Origin: Sporichthyaceae bacterium
Lineage (GTDB): Bacteria > Actinomycetota > Actinomycetes > Sporichthyales > Sporichthyaceae
Length of the DNA stretch: 64,000 bases
NCBI GenBank assembly: GCA_036493475.1
Contig: DASXPS010000032.1
Location: forward strand, 1-64,000
Direction of reading: 5' to 3'
In this document: positions 1-7,929 of the stretch, in pieces
Layout: each line of letters starts with the position of its first letter
How positions within the stretch are numbered: position 1 is the first letter of the stretch
Program-made: the position numbers and the translations under genes
The notes under the pieces: generated by a model
Told to the model about the DNA's origin: nothing
Databases searched by the model: none
What the model saw: the letters and a program-made list of their open reading frames with translations, nothing else

Positions 1-1
1 C

Positions 2-1525
2 ATGTTCGTTCCCCCGACCTTCCCGGTCGACGCCAAGGCGTTGGCCGAGGACATCACCGCGGTGCTCCTGGCACCGTTCCCCACCCGGGCACAGGGCAGC
101 GCGGTCGAGCAGGCGCAGTCCGATGGGTTGACCTACCTCGGGCTGCTCGAGCGGGCCAGTTGGATGCTGGCCGGGGAATCACGTCGGGTGATGGCCGTGC
201 AGGTCAACCTGGCCACCGCCGAACCCGATCCGTTTCTGGACGCCGAGCACGCGGAGTGGTCGGCGTGCGCCGACATCGCGTTGATGCTGCAGGTGGCCTG
301 CCGCAGCGCGGATGCCCGCATCAATGACGCGCGCACCCTTTATGAGCGGTTGCCGTTGACGTTGGCCAGGTTGCGGGCCGGGCACCTGTCGCTGTCCAAG
401 GCGATCGTGCTGGTCGTGGAAACGGCGAACCTCGATGCCCCGGAGTGCGCGCGGGTGGAGGCCGAGGTGCTGGCGAACACCGCGGGCACCCGGCACAACT
501 TTCGCCGCCGGGTGCGCGCCGCGGTGCGGCGCGTGGACCCCGAGGCCGTCGCGCGCAGGCGCGAACAGGCGCGTCGGGAACGTGAAATTGTCACTTTCGA
601 GGCCGATGACGGGCTCAACGCGGTCAACGCGCTGATCCCCGCCGAGGATGCCGCGCGGGTTTGGCAGGTCATCGATGACCATGCCCGGACCCTCAAACTC
701 CCCGGCGATGAGCGCAGCATCGGCGCCCGGCGCGCAGATGCCCTGATCGACCTGATCGTCAACCGCCCCGACGCCACCCCCCGGGTCACCTACCAAGTCC
801 AGGTGATCGTGCCGGTGGGCACCCTGCTCGCCATCAGCGACGATGACGGGCACATCCCCGGCCACGGCCCGATCCCCGCCGCGGTCGCCCGCGAGCTCGC
901 CGAGCAGGCCGCACAGTGCCGGCGGCTGCTCGTGCACCCGGACACCGGCGCGCTGCTCGATGCCACCCCCACCGGCTACCGACCGCGGATCACCAAGCTC
1001 ACCCGGGTCCTCAAACCCGGCGAGCGCGCCACCGGTGAGGACACCCGGGTCCTCAAACCCGGCGAGCGCGCCACCGGTGAGGACACCCGCCTGCGCATCC
1101 CCGGCCACGGCCCACTACCCACCGAGGTCGCCGAACTGATCCTCACCGACCCCGAATGGCAGCGGCTGCTCACCGACCCCGACACCGGCCACCGACTCGA
1201 CGCCCACCCCGACCGCTACAAACCCGGTGACCCCCTGGATCGGTTCATCAAACTACGCGACCAGCACTGCCGCTGGCCCGGCTGCCGGATGCCCGCGGCA
1301 CGCTGCGATGTCGACCACACCATCCCCCACCACCAGGGCGGGCCCACCATCCGCGGCAACCTGGCCTGCTTCTGTCGACGCCACCACCAGATCAAACAAA
1401 TACCCGGCTGGACGATCACCCAGGGCGAGCACGGTGAACTCACCTTCACCACCCCCACCCGGCGGATCTACCGCACCCGACCACCCAACCCCGACGGCAC
1501 AGAACCACCGACCGAGCCCCTGTGA
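2..1525 (+). CDS. DUF222 / HNH endonuclease domain protein (13E12-repeat family)
   Basis: The N-terminal two thirds is the DUF222 region. The C-terminus (about residues 418-460) is an HNH nuclease domain: Cys-x4-Cys zinc ligands in CRWPGC, then CDVDHTIPH, GGPT, NL and CRRHH. Such proteins occur in many copies in actinomycete genomes. Their cellular role is not established. The segment beginning IPGHGP and ending at the YRP/YKP motif occurs twice (about residues 282-326 and 364-405), so the linker before the HNH domain is internally duplicated, and an exact 14-residue tandem repeat lies between the copies. The ATG is at the second base of the window, so the true start could lie further upstream. 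The family assignment is firm; the biological function is unknown. Confidence 0.88.
   Translation: MFVPPTFPVDAKALAEDITAVLLAPFPTRAQGSAVEQAQSDGLTYLGLLERASWMLAGESRRVMAVQVNLATAEPDPFLDAEHAEWSACADIALMLQVACRSADARINDARTLYERLPLTLARLRAGHLSLSKAIVLVVETANLDAPECARVEAEVLANTAGTRHNFRRRVRAAVRRVDPEAVARRREQARREREIVTFEADDGLNAVNALIPAEDAARVWQVIDDHARTLKLPGDERSIGARRADALIDLIVNRPDATPRVTYQVQVIVPVGTLLAISDDDGHIPGHGPIPAAVARELAEQAAQCRRLLVHPDTGALLDATPTGYRPRITKLTRVLKPGERATGEDTRVLKPGERATGEDTRLRIPGHGPLPTEVAELILTDPEWQRLLTDPDTGHRLDAHPDRYKPGDPLDRFIKLRDQHCRWPGCRMPAARCDVDHTIPHHQGGPTIRGNLACFCRRHHQIKQIPGWTITQGEHGELTFTTPTRRIYRTRPPNPDGTEPPTEPL
1001..1084 (+). repeat. Exact 42-bp direct tandem repeat, two units
   Basis: Units at 1001-1042 and 1043-1084 are identical base for base and each begins acccgggtcctcaaacccgg. 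The unit is 14 codons (TRVLKPGERATGED), so copy-number change keeps the DUF222/HNH frame. A third copy is abandoned after its first codons (ACCCGCCTG). Perfect identity points to a recent slippage or recombination event. Confidence 0.95.
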
Positions 1526-1578
1526 GTCCCCGAGCGGACGCGCCGACGCACGATCCTCGGCGTGTCCGCCGGGAAGTC

Positions 1579-1607
1579 GTGGAAAAATCACCCCAGAAGG
1601 GGACAAG
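1579..1607 (+). promoter_or_regulatory. Upstream block shared with the second sortase gene (copy 1)
   Basis: This 29-base block matches the one at 4007-4035 at 23 positions. The common core is GTGGnAAnATCACCnCAGAA followed by nGGGAnAA. It ends about 20 bases before the preferred GTG start of the first class F sortase. Conservation at the same place upstream of both paralogues suggests a shared promoter or operator. The alternative is leftover similarity from gene duplication. Confidence 0.5.
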
Positions 1608-1627
1608 TGGCGTCGGGGGGCGGGGCG

Positions 1628-2290
1628 GTGAGCCGTCGGGAGACCTTTGCGTGGGTGGCCGGCGCGGCACTCGCGCTGCTGGCGGCCGGCGACGTGGGCA
1701 TCGGCATCGCGCACACCGGATACGGCGCAACCGCTGAGGCGGTGGACAACGCGTTGCCCATCCCGCCGCTGCCGGTTGCCCCGATTCTCACCGCGCCCCA
1801 ACCCGCGCCGCCTGCGGCCTGCACCACCGCTCACGGTCCGTTCGTTCCCTCCGAGGTCGCGCTGCCGGGCATCGACCAGCACGTCCCCGTTCTCCCCCTG
1901 CATCGCGACGCCTACAACGTTCCCGGTGTCCCGCCGCTCACCAGCCTGGGCAAGACCGAGATGGCGTTCGACCTGGGCAGCGGCATTCGGCCGGGCGGAG
2001 CGCAGGGCAACGCGCTGTTGAACGCGCACACCTGGCCGGACGGCAGTGCGCTGGGTAACCGGCTGCTCGACCAACTGCACACCGGTGACCAGATCGTGCT
2101 GCAGGGCAGCTCCGGCCGGCTCTGCTACCGGGTGACCGACCGCGTCGAGGTCCCGGCCACCGACCCGGCGAAGCGGTATTTCGCCCTCACCGGTCAACCG
2201 CAGATCGCGCTCGTGGTCTGTTCCGGCCGGCGGTTGGGTCCGGGGCACTGGACCATGCGCACCATCTGGTACGCCTCGCCGATCAGCTGA
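1628..2290 (+). CDS. Class F sortase (paralogue 1)
   Basis: This is a predicted membrane-anchored or secreted transpeptidase of the class F sortase family. From the GTG used here the protein is 220 residues, with one N-terminal hydrophobic segment (about residues 8-30) and a sortase domain. The family triad is visible: His134 in NAHTW, Cys198 in VVCSG and Arg211 in WTMRTIWYA. An in-frame GTG 66 bases upstream is possible, but it would put an arginine-rich stretch before the signal anchor and lie upstream of the conserved promoter-like block. No LPxTG-type substrate is encoded nearby. It is closely related to the sortase at 4073-4768, from which an ATPase and an acyl-CoA dehydrogenase gene separate it. 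Confidence 0.87.
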   Translation: MSRRETFAWVAGAALALLAAGDVGIGIAHTGYGATAEAVDNALPIPPLPVAPILTAPQPAPPAACTTAHGPFVPSEVALPGIDQHVPVLPLHRDAYNVPGVPPLTSLGKTEMAFDLGSGIRPGGAQGNALLNAHTWPDGSALGNRLLDQLHTGDQIVLQGSSGRLCYRVTDRVEVPATDPAKRYFALTGQPQIALVVCSGRRLGPGHWTMRTIWYASPIS

Positions 2291-2301
2291 CCTGCCCTGC
2301 C

Positions 2302-2694
2302 TCAGACGTCGAGGTGGAACCAGACGGTCTTGCCGAAGGAGTCGGTCTTGGTGCCCCACTCGCTGCTCAGCAGGTCGATCAACTGAAGCCCGCGGCCGTC
2401 CTCGGCCTCCACCCCGGCCCGGCGCACCGCGGGCGTCGCGAAACTGGTGTCCCGCACCCGTACCTCGAGGCACTTTTCCCCGACGCACTCCACCGCGACC
2501 TCGATGGGTGGCAGCCCGTGCCGCACGGCGTTGCCGACGAGCTCGGACACCAACAGCTGGGCGTCCTCCAGCACCGTGGCCATGTGCTCGGGACACGACG
2601 CTTCTTCCAAGAATCGACGCGCGGCCCAAGCCGAGGTCGCATCACTGGGCAGCACCCTCCGCCGCTGCGGCATGCTGCATTTCACGGGCTGCAC
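2302..2694 (-). CDS. RsbW-like ATP-binding regulator (anti-sigma factor / HATPase_c)
   Basis: This 130-residue single-domain GHKL ATPase resembles actinomycete RsbW/SpoIIAB-type anti-sigma kinases. The N-box is LLVSELVGNAVRHG (about residues 46-59) and the G-box is EDGRGLQLI (about residues 97-105), followed by a short strand ending FHLDV. The GTG start has a good GAGGAG Shine-Dalgarno 8 bases upstream; an internal ATG at codon 8 does not. In the family these proteins bind or phosphorylate an anti-anti-sigma partner, but no sigma factor or STAS protein is encoded in the window, so its target is unknown. It converges on the sortase gene with 11 bases between. Confidence 0.85.
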   Translation of the reverse strand: MQPVKCSMPQRRRVLPSDATSAWAARRFLEEASCPEHMATVLEDAQLLVSELVGNAVRHGLPPIEVAVECVGEKCLEVRVRDTSFATPAVRRAGVEAEDGRGLQLIDLLSSEWGTKTDSFGKTVWFHLDV

Positions 2695-2806
2695 CGGTGG
2701 TTCTCCTCGGGTCGTGCTGGTTCTCCCTCTCTCTGCTCTGCCCCGCGCGGACAGCTAGCATGCGAGCTCGGGCCGCCCGGACCAGGCGTCGGAGGGATCG
2801 CGAACC

Positions 2807-3961
2807 ATGGAGTTCCAGGAAACCGACGAGCACCGCGCGCTGCGCGAGGCAGTGCGCACCATCACCGCCAAGTTCGGGTCGCAGTACTACGTGGCCAACG
2901 CCGAGGCGGGCCAACCGTGCGACGAGCACTGGGCGGCCATCGGTGATGCCGGCTTCCTCGGCGTCAACCTGCCGGAGGAGTACGGCGGCGGCGGCGCGGG
3001 CATGGTGGAACTGGCCATGGTGCTCGAGGAGTCCGCGGCCGCCGGCTGTCCGTTGTTGCTCCTGCTGGTGGCCGTGGCCATCTCCGGGGAGGTGATCGCC
3101 GAGTTCGGCTCCGCGGAGCAGCGCGCGTACTGGCTGCCGCGCATCGCGAGCGGGCGCAGCAAGGTCGTCTTCGCCATCACCGAGCCCGACGCGGGCTCGA
3201 ACACCCATCGACTGTCCACAACCGCACACCGGGACGCCGACGACTGGCTGATCAACGGCACCAAGTACTACATCTCCGGGGTCGACGGCGCCGAGGCGAT
3301 CCTGGTGGTGACCGCGACCGGTCGCGACGAGCGGACCGGCCGCGGGGAGCTCACCCTCTTCCTGGTGCCCACCGACGCACCCGGCCTGACCATGACGCCG
3401 CTGCCGGTGTCGGCGAAGCTGCCGGAGAAGCAGTTCACCTTGTTCTTCGACGACGTGCGGGTCCCTGCCGGGGCCGTGGTCGGGGACGTCGGTCGCGGGT
3501 TCCAGCAGGTCTTCCACGGGCTGAACCCGGAGCGGATCACCGGCGCGGCGCTGTGTGTCGGCGTGGCCCGGCACGTGCTGCGTCAGGCATCCGATTACGC
3601 CCAGACCCGGGTGGTTTGGGACCTGCCGATCGCGACCCACCAGGCGGTCGCCCACCCGTTGGCCAAGGCGTATATCGAGACCGAACTGGCCGCCCTGATG
3701 ACCTACAAGGCGGCCTGGTTGCACGACCAGGGCCTGCCGGCCGGCTCGGAATCCAACATGGCCAAGTACGCCGCTGCCGAGGCCGCCCTGGCCGCGGTGG
3801 ATGCGGCGATCCAGACGCACGGCGGCAACGGGTTGTCCACCGAGTACGGCTTGCTGCCGTACTGGGGCCTGGCCCGGCTGCTGCGCATCGCCCCGGTCAG
3901 CCGGGAGATGATCCTCAACTTCGTGGCCCAGCACGACCTCGCCCTGCCGCGCTCGTACTGA
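2807..3961 (+). CDS. Acyl-CoA dehydrogenase
   Basis: This is a full-length (384 aa) FAD-dependent acyl-CoA dehydrogenase, which oxidises an acyl-CoA to the 2,3-enoyl-CoA. The N-terminal helical domain, the FAD-contact motif ITEPDAGSNTHR (about residues 125-136) and the C-terminal helical domain with QTHGGNGLSTEYG (about residues 331-343) are all present. The glutamate in STEYG is at the usual catalytic-base position. The start is backed by GGAGGGATC 9 bases upstream. It stands alone among cell-surface and regulatory genes, so its pathway cannot be inferred from context. Confidence 0.92.
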   Translation: MEFQETDEHRALREAVRTITAKFGSQYYVANAEAGQPCDEHWAAIGDAGFLGVNLPEEYGGGGAGMVELAMVLEESAAAGCPLLLLLVAVAISGEVIAEFGSAEQRAYWLPRIASGRSKVVFAITEPDAGSNTHRLSTTAHRDADDWLINGTKYYISGVDGAEAILVVTATGRDERTGRGELTLFLVPTDAPGLTMTPLPVSAKLPEKQFTLFFDDVRVPAGAVVGDVGRGFQQVFHGLNPERITGAALCVGVARHVLRQASDYAQTRVVWDLPIATHQAVAHPLAKAYIETELAALMTYKAAWLHDQGLPAGSESNMAKYAAAEAALAAVDAAIQTHGGNGLSTEYGLLPYWGLARLLRIAPVSREMILNFVAQHDLALPRSY

Positions 3962-4006
3962 GCTGCGGCACGCCGCCGCCGGGTTGCCGGGCTCGCGGCG
4001 GGCCGC

Positions 4007-4035
4007 GTGGGAACATCACCACAGAACGGGAAAAA
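4007..4035 (+). promoter_or_regulatory. Upstream block shared with the first sortase gene (copy 2)
   Basis: This is the second copy of the block at 1579-1607 (23 of 29 bases identical, including ATCACC and CAGAA). It lies 38 bases before the preferred GTG of the second sortase and overlaps an alternative GTG at 4007. Its presence here argues that the upstream GTG is regulatory DNA, not coding. Confidence 0.5.
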
Positions 4036-4072
4036 CGCGGCGCTGGGGGGCGGTCGTGGAGACAATCGCGGG

Positions 4073-4768
4073 GTGGGCCAACATGTGCGCCGGACGGCCG
4101 GGGTGCTGAGCCGTCGCGGGGTGACCGCGCTGGTCGGCGCGGCGACCTTCGGGCTGGGCCTGGCCGTGGCGGTCCCGGTGGCCCGGGCGGACGACCCACC
4201 GCCACCCAGCGGGTCGATCGGGCCGATCCCGATCCCGATCCCGCCGATCCCGCAGATCCCGCTGTTCCCGAGCCCGGAGAAACCGACCCCGGCACGCTGC
4301 AGCAACGCGAGCCAGCCATTCGTGCCCAAGCAGGTCACCATTCCCGGCATTGCCGAGGGGGTTGCGGTGGTGGCCCTGCACCGAGACGCCGCGCGGCACC
4401 CGGGGGTCCCGCCGCTGACCACAGCCGGCAAGGCTGAGATGGCCTTCGACCTGGACAGCGGTATCCGGCCGGGCGCCCGCCAGGGCAACGCCCTGTTCAA
4501 CGCGCACACCTGGCCGGACGGCAGTGCCCTGGGCAACCGACTGCTCGCCGAGCTGCACCCTGGCGATCGCATCCTGGTGTACGGGAAGACCGGTCGGCAG
4601 TGCTACCGGGTCACCGACCGCATCGAGGTCCCGGCCTCGGACAAGGGCAAGCGTTACTACGCAACGACGGGCGACCCGCACTTCGCGCTCGCGGTCTGCT
4701 CGGGCAAGCGGCTCGGCGCCGGGGTGTGGACCAAACGCACCCTGTGGTTCGCCACGCCGGTGCCCTGA
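4073..4768 (+). CDS. Class F sortase (paralogue 2) with proline-rich stalk
   Basis: This is a class F sortase of 231 residues from the GTG chosen. It starts with a basic N-terminus and a hydrophobic signal ending VPVARA-DD. Next comes a proline/isoleucine-rich linker (PIPIPIPPIPQIP, about residues 45-62) that would hold the enzyme away from the membrane. The catalytic domain has His145 in NAHTW, Cys209 in AVCSG and Arg222 in WTKRTLWFA. An in-frame GTG at 4007 would add 22 residues but overlaps the conserved upstream block. The linker distinguishes it from paralogue 1, so the two may act at different depths of the envelope. Confidence 0.87.
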   Translation: MGQHVRRTAGVLSRRGVTALVGAATFGLGLAVAVPVARADDPPPPSGSIGPIPIPIPPIPQIPLFPSPEKPTPARCSNASQPFVPKQVTIPGIAEGVAVVALHRDAARHPGVPPLTTAGKAEMAFDLDSGIRPGARQGNALFNAHTWPDGSALGNRLLAELHPGDRILVYGKTGRQCYRVTDRIEVPASDKGKRYYATTGDPHFALAVCSGKRLGAGVWTKRTLWFATPVP

Positions 4769-4771
4769 CGG

Positions 4772-6067
4772 CTACTCGTAGCGCAGCGCCTCGATCGGCC
4801 GCAGGTCCGCGGCCCGGCTGGCCGGGTACAGGCCGAAGAACAGGCCGGTGAACAGCGACACCGCCAGTGACAGGTAGATCGAGTACGGCGCGATCGAAGG
4901 TTGCACCCCGGCGATCTTGAACCGGGCCGCCCCGATGCCCGCGAACACGCCGAGCACACCACCGACCAGACTCAAAATCACCGCCTCGCCGAGGAACTGG
5001 CCGATGATGTCCAGCCGACCGGCACCGATGGCCTTGCGGATACCGATCTCGCGGGTTCGCTCGGTGACCGAGACCAACATGATGTTCATGACGCCGATGC
5101 CGCCGACGAGCAGCGAGATGCCGGCGACGGCCGCCAGCAGGATGGTCAACGTGTGGTTCGCCGAGCCGGACACGTCGAGCACCTGGGAGGAGTTGAACAC
5201 GATGAAGTCGGCGTGCAGCAGGCTCACGTGGTGGCGGGCCAGCATGATGGCGGTGACCTCGGCCTGCGCGGCCTTGGTGTCCGCACCCGAGGTGGACTCG
5301 ACCGCGATGCCACTGATCGGCCCGGCGCCCGGCGGGTTATAGCCGTACAGCGCGTCCTGCACGGCGCTGCCGACCGCGATCACCCGGTCGTCGAGGTCCT
5401 GCTGGCCGCTGTACCCCTTGCTCTGGATGATCCCGGTCACCGTGAACGACTGGCCGTTGAGCCGGATCTGCTGCCCATTGAGCCCGCACACGTCGCCGTC
5501 GGTCAGGTCCTGTGCCACTGACGTCCCGAGCAGGGCGTAGTGCTTGTGGCTGTCGTAGTCGTCCTGGGTGAACGGCGTCCCGCACATCAGCGGGGAGTTC
5601 TCCACCTCGATGAAGTTCGGGGAGCTGCCGATCAGGATGTTCACGCTGTGCGAGGACGTGCCGTGGGTGGCCTGCACCTGCTGGATCACCACGGCCGGCG
5701 CCACCGAGGCCACGTGCGGCGCGTTGACCGGATCCTTCAATGCGTCCGCGTCCTCGAAGGTCAGTTCCGCGGCGCGGGTCTGGGTGCCGTTCACCGGCGG
5801 GGATTTGATGCCGAGCAGGCGGCGAATCTGGGCGCCGATGCCGCGCCCGGAACCGCCGTTCCCTTCGGGCAGCGGCAGCACGAACAGGGTGTTGGAGCCC
5901 AGTCGACTGATCGACGCCTGCACATCGCGCGAGGAGCCGGTGCCGACGGCCACCAGGGTGATCACCGACGCGACACCGATGAGGATGCCGAGCATGGTGA
6001 GCATTGATCGCATTTTGTTCGCCAGGATGCCCCCGAGGGCGAACCGGACGCTTTCGGTCAGTCTCAT
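4772..6067 (-). CDS. MacB/FtsX-type ABC transporter permease
   Basis: This 431-residue permease has the MacB arrangement: a first membrane helix (about residues 22-45), a large extracytoplasmic MacB_PCD domain, then three C-terminal helices (about 310-420) with GIGVMNIMLVSVTERTREIG, the FtsX signature. It should move a lipid, peptide or drug-like substrate from the outer leaflet or periplasm with a separate ATPase. No ATPase adjoins it; a MacB-type ATPase lies at 10406-11218 in another operon. The start ATG overlaps the stop of a 27-codon open frame, which may be the remnant of a lost upstream partner. Confidence 0.9.
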   Translation of the reverse strand: MRLTESVRFALGGILANKMRSMLTMLGILIGVASVITLVAVGTGSSRDVQASISRLGSNTLFVLPLPEGNGGSGRGIGAQIRRLLGIKSPPVNGTQTRAAELTFEDADALKDPVNAPHVASVAPAVVIQQVQATHGTSSHSVNILIGSSPNFIEVENSPLMCGTPFTQDDYDSHKHYALLGTSVAQDLTDGDVCGLNGQQIRLNGQSFTVTGIIQSKGYSGQQDLDDRVIAVGSAVQDALYGYNPPGAGPISGIAVESTSGADTKAAQAEVTAIMLARHHVSLLHADFIVFNSSQVLDVSGSANHTLTILLAAVAGISLLVGGIGVMNIMLVSVTERTREIGIRKAIGAGRLDIIGQFLGEAVILSLVGGVLGVFAGIGAARFKIAGVQPSIAPYSIYLSLAVSLFTGLFFGLYPASRAADLRPIEALRYE

Positions 6068-6423
6068 GCGGCCTGGCCGGCGGGCTGGTTGTTCACAAAT
6101 GCGACCTTAACTGACGCCCCCGGGGGGTGGTGTACGGGTCCGTACTCTTCCGGTCAAGGTCAGTGCGGGGCCTCGCGGCGCTGTAACAGGTGCCCGGGTG
6201 CAGGCGCATCGGCGCGGTGGTGGAAAATACCGGGAAACGGTCCTGCGGCGACGATGCCGCCAGGCGGCAACCGGGTACGGCCCGGTGCCGACCGGCCTCC
6301 GGAGCACCGGATGTCTTCGGGCATGACCGGGCGCATACCCCGGTCATGGCTGGGCACCAATCCAATACCAACCTCGAGACGGCGTCTCGGTCCACTGCTC
6401 GACGAAAGAGAGGTACCGCAGCG
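6068..6423. other. Intergenic region without a recognisable gene (356 bp)
   Basis: This region separates the divergent MacB-type permease and the hypothetical gene at 6424. No frame has convincing coding character. It holds a C/G run (gacgcccccggggggtgg, 6113-6130) and must contain both promoters. A GTG-initiated 10-codon frame at 6064-6096 (minus) overlaps the permease start as ATGA. It could be a tiny leader or a relic of a lost upstream gene. Confidence 0.5.
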
Positions 6424-6888
6424 ATGCCCGCCAGCGCGTCCGACCTTCTTCCTCAGGACACCTCCGCGGCGGCCCCCGATCCCAAGGTGATTCAAGGGCT
6501 GCTGCAGGCCTGCGAGGAACTGAAGGCCAACGACACCGAACGCCTGGCGCTGTTCCAGGCCGCGATTGTGGCGTCGAACCTGCGCAATGACCGCGCGGAC
6601 GACGACCGGCTCGGGGTGCTCGGCCAGAACGCCTTCTGGGGCCCGGCGCCGGCGCGTCGCGATCCCCGCACCGCGGCCGAGGTGTTCCTGCGCGAGGCAC
6701 GGCGGCTCCGGGAAAGCGGCGGACCGCGCTTCGCGGCCCGCTTGGCGGTTCGCGTGCAGGGCGGCGGTAGCGTGCTGCGGCACCGGATGGCCGGCCGGGC
6801 GGCCAAGCACATTCTCACCGACACCGGTGCCCCGGCGCCGGTCGTCGAGGCCGTGCCGGCCGTCGCCCCGCTCGCTGCCGACGTTTGA
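6424..6888 (+). CDS. Hypothetical protein, 154 aa
   Basis: I do not recognise this family. The start ATG (MPASASDLL) has an AGAGAGG ribosome site 9 bases upstream, which favours it over the longer frame from 6190. The protein is soluble, alpha-helical in character and rich in Ala and Arg. A conserved-looking segment runs from KVIQGLLQACEELKAN through LALFQAAIVASNLRND to GVLGQNAFWGPAP. The C-terminus is basic (RAAKHILTDTG), then Ala/Pro/Val-rich. There is no signal peptide or membrane helix. The next gene is a DUF2231 membrane protein 102 bases downstream. Confidence 0.6.
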   Translation: MPASASDLLPQDTSAAAPDPKVIQGLLQACEELKANDTERLALFQAAIVASNLRNDRADDDRLGVLGQNAFWGPAPARRDPRTAAEVFLREARRLRESGGPRFAARLAVRVQGGGSVLRHRMAGRAAKHILTDTGAPAPVVEAVPAVAPLAADV

Positions 6889-6990
6889 GCGACGCCCCCG
6901 GGTCGATGGTTGACGCGGGGCCCTGCTGCCGGACACGCTGCACGGCGGCCGGCCCCGCATGGCGCGGACCTCGCCGGGTAATCGGGGCGC

Positions 6991-7563
6991 ATGGCGACGA
7001 TTCTCGGGACGAAGAGCCCGCCCAGTCCGCTGTACCGCGCCGCGACGCGCTTGGAGCAGACCTCGGCCCTCGATCCGCTGGTGCACGGCCTGGAACGGGT
7101 GCTGCCCGCGGGTCTGGAGGAAGGGAGGGCGCGGGACCTGTTGGGCGGTCGCTGGCTCGGCCACTCGCTGCACCCACTGCTCACCGACCTCCCGCTGGGC
7201 GCGTGGATGAGCGCGTCCCTGCTGGACGTTCTGCCCGGGCGCAACACCGACGCCGCGGCCCAACGGCTGCTCGGCTTCGGCTTACTGGCCACCGCTCCGA
7301 CGGTGGCCGCGGGCCTCTCGGACTGGTTGTTCGCGGACAATCGGGAACGACGGGTCGGGGTGGTGCATGCGGTGGTCAATACCGGCGCGGCCGCCCTCTA
7401 CGGGGCGTCTTTGGTCGCGCGGCGGCGCGGTCGGCACCGACTCGGCGTCGCCCTGGCGCTCGGCGGTGGGGTGACCGCGATCGCCGGTGGCTTCCTCGGC
7501 GGGCACCTGTCCACGGCGCGGCCGACGGCGCTGCGGGCGAGCGCCAACCTGCTGACGAGCTGA
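6991..7563 (+). CDS. DUF2231 family membrane protein
   Basis: This 190-residue integral membrane protein matches the DUF2231 pattern: the motif GHSLHPLLTDLPLGAW (about residues 57-72), then helices at about 60-80, 90-108, 125-143 and 150-168, with VVHAVVNTGAA and GGFLGGHLS near the end. The paired histidines in GHSLHP and GGHL may bind a metal or haem, but this is not established for the family. It may be co-transcribed with the preceding hypothetical gene. The function is unknown. Confidence 0.8.
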   Translation: MATILGTKSPPSPLYRAATRLEQTSALDPLVHGLERVLPAGLEEGRARDLLGGRWLGHSLHPLLTDLPLGAWMSASLLDVLPGRNTDAAAQRLLGFGLLATAPTVAAGLSDWLFADNRERRVGVVHAVVNTGAAALYGASLVARRRGRHRLGVALALGGGVTAIAGGFLGGHLSTARPTALRASANLLTS

Positions 7564-7595
7564 CCAACACCTCGTCATCCCCGGCTGACAGGCCG

Positions 7596-7838
7596 TCAGT
7601 ACCGGTGGTGTCGGCCGTGGTGGTAGTAACCGTCGTAGGAGTGGCCGTAGTCCCGGCCGTGATCGGTGGGGTAGCCGGAGTACCCGTAACTCTCGCAGCC
7701 GTAGCCGGAATCCCAGTCGCAGTAGTAGTTCTCGGTGTGTGCGGCGGAGGCGGCGGCAGCGGGCACACCCACCATCGCGGCGACCAGGGCCAGCCCAGTG
7801 AGCGGGCGAACAAGGCAACGCAGGACCGAACTGTTCAC
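7596..7838 (-). CDS. Small secreted Tyr/His/Gly-rich peptide
   Basis: This is an 80-residue product with a clear signal peptide ending ASA about residue 32. The mature part of about 48 residues is rich in Tyr, His, Gly and Asp and has two Cys (YYCDWDSGYGCESYGYSGY). The GTG start has a perfect AGGAG 8 bases upstream, which supports real translation despite the odd composition. Tyr/His/Asp-rich tails suggest metal binding or cross-linking at the cell surface. I recognise no family. Confidence 0.6.
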   Translation of the reverse strand: MNSSVLRCLVRPLTGLALVAAMVGVPAAAASAAHTENYYCDWDSGYGCESYGYSGYPTDHGRDYGHSYDGYYHHGRHHRY

Positions 7839-7929
7839 GGTGGTCTCCTGAAGTCGAGCGGGATGTGCTGTGGAGTTCGCACACGTGAATCAATAGGGAT
7901 CGTGGTTACAGGGCCACCCTGATGGCGCG

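Noticed and set aside
1-1525. HNH protein as part of a phage or intron element
   Set aside because: No integrase, attachment site or phage genes nearby; DUF222/HNH genes are common single genes in actinomycetes.
6064-6096. A 10-codon GTG frame overlapping the MacB permease start
   Set aside because: No ribosome site and no recognisable product. It may be the end of a lost gene; not called as a gene.
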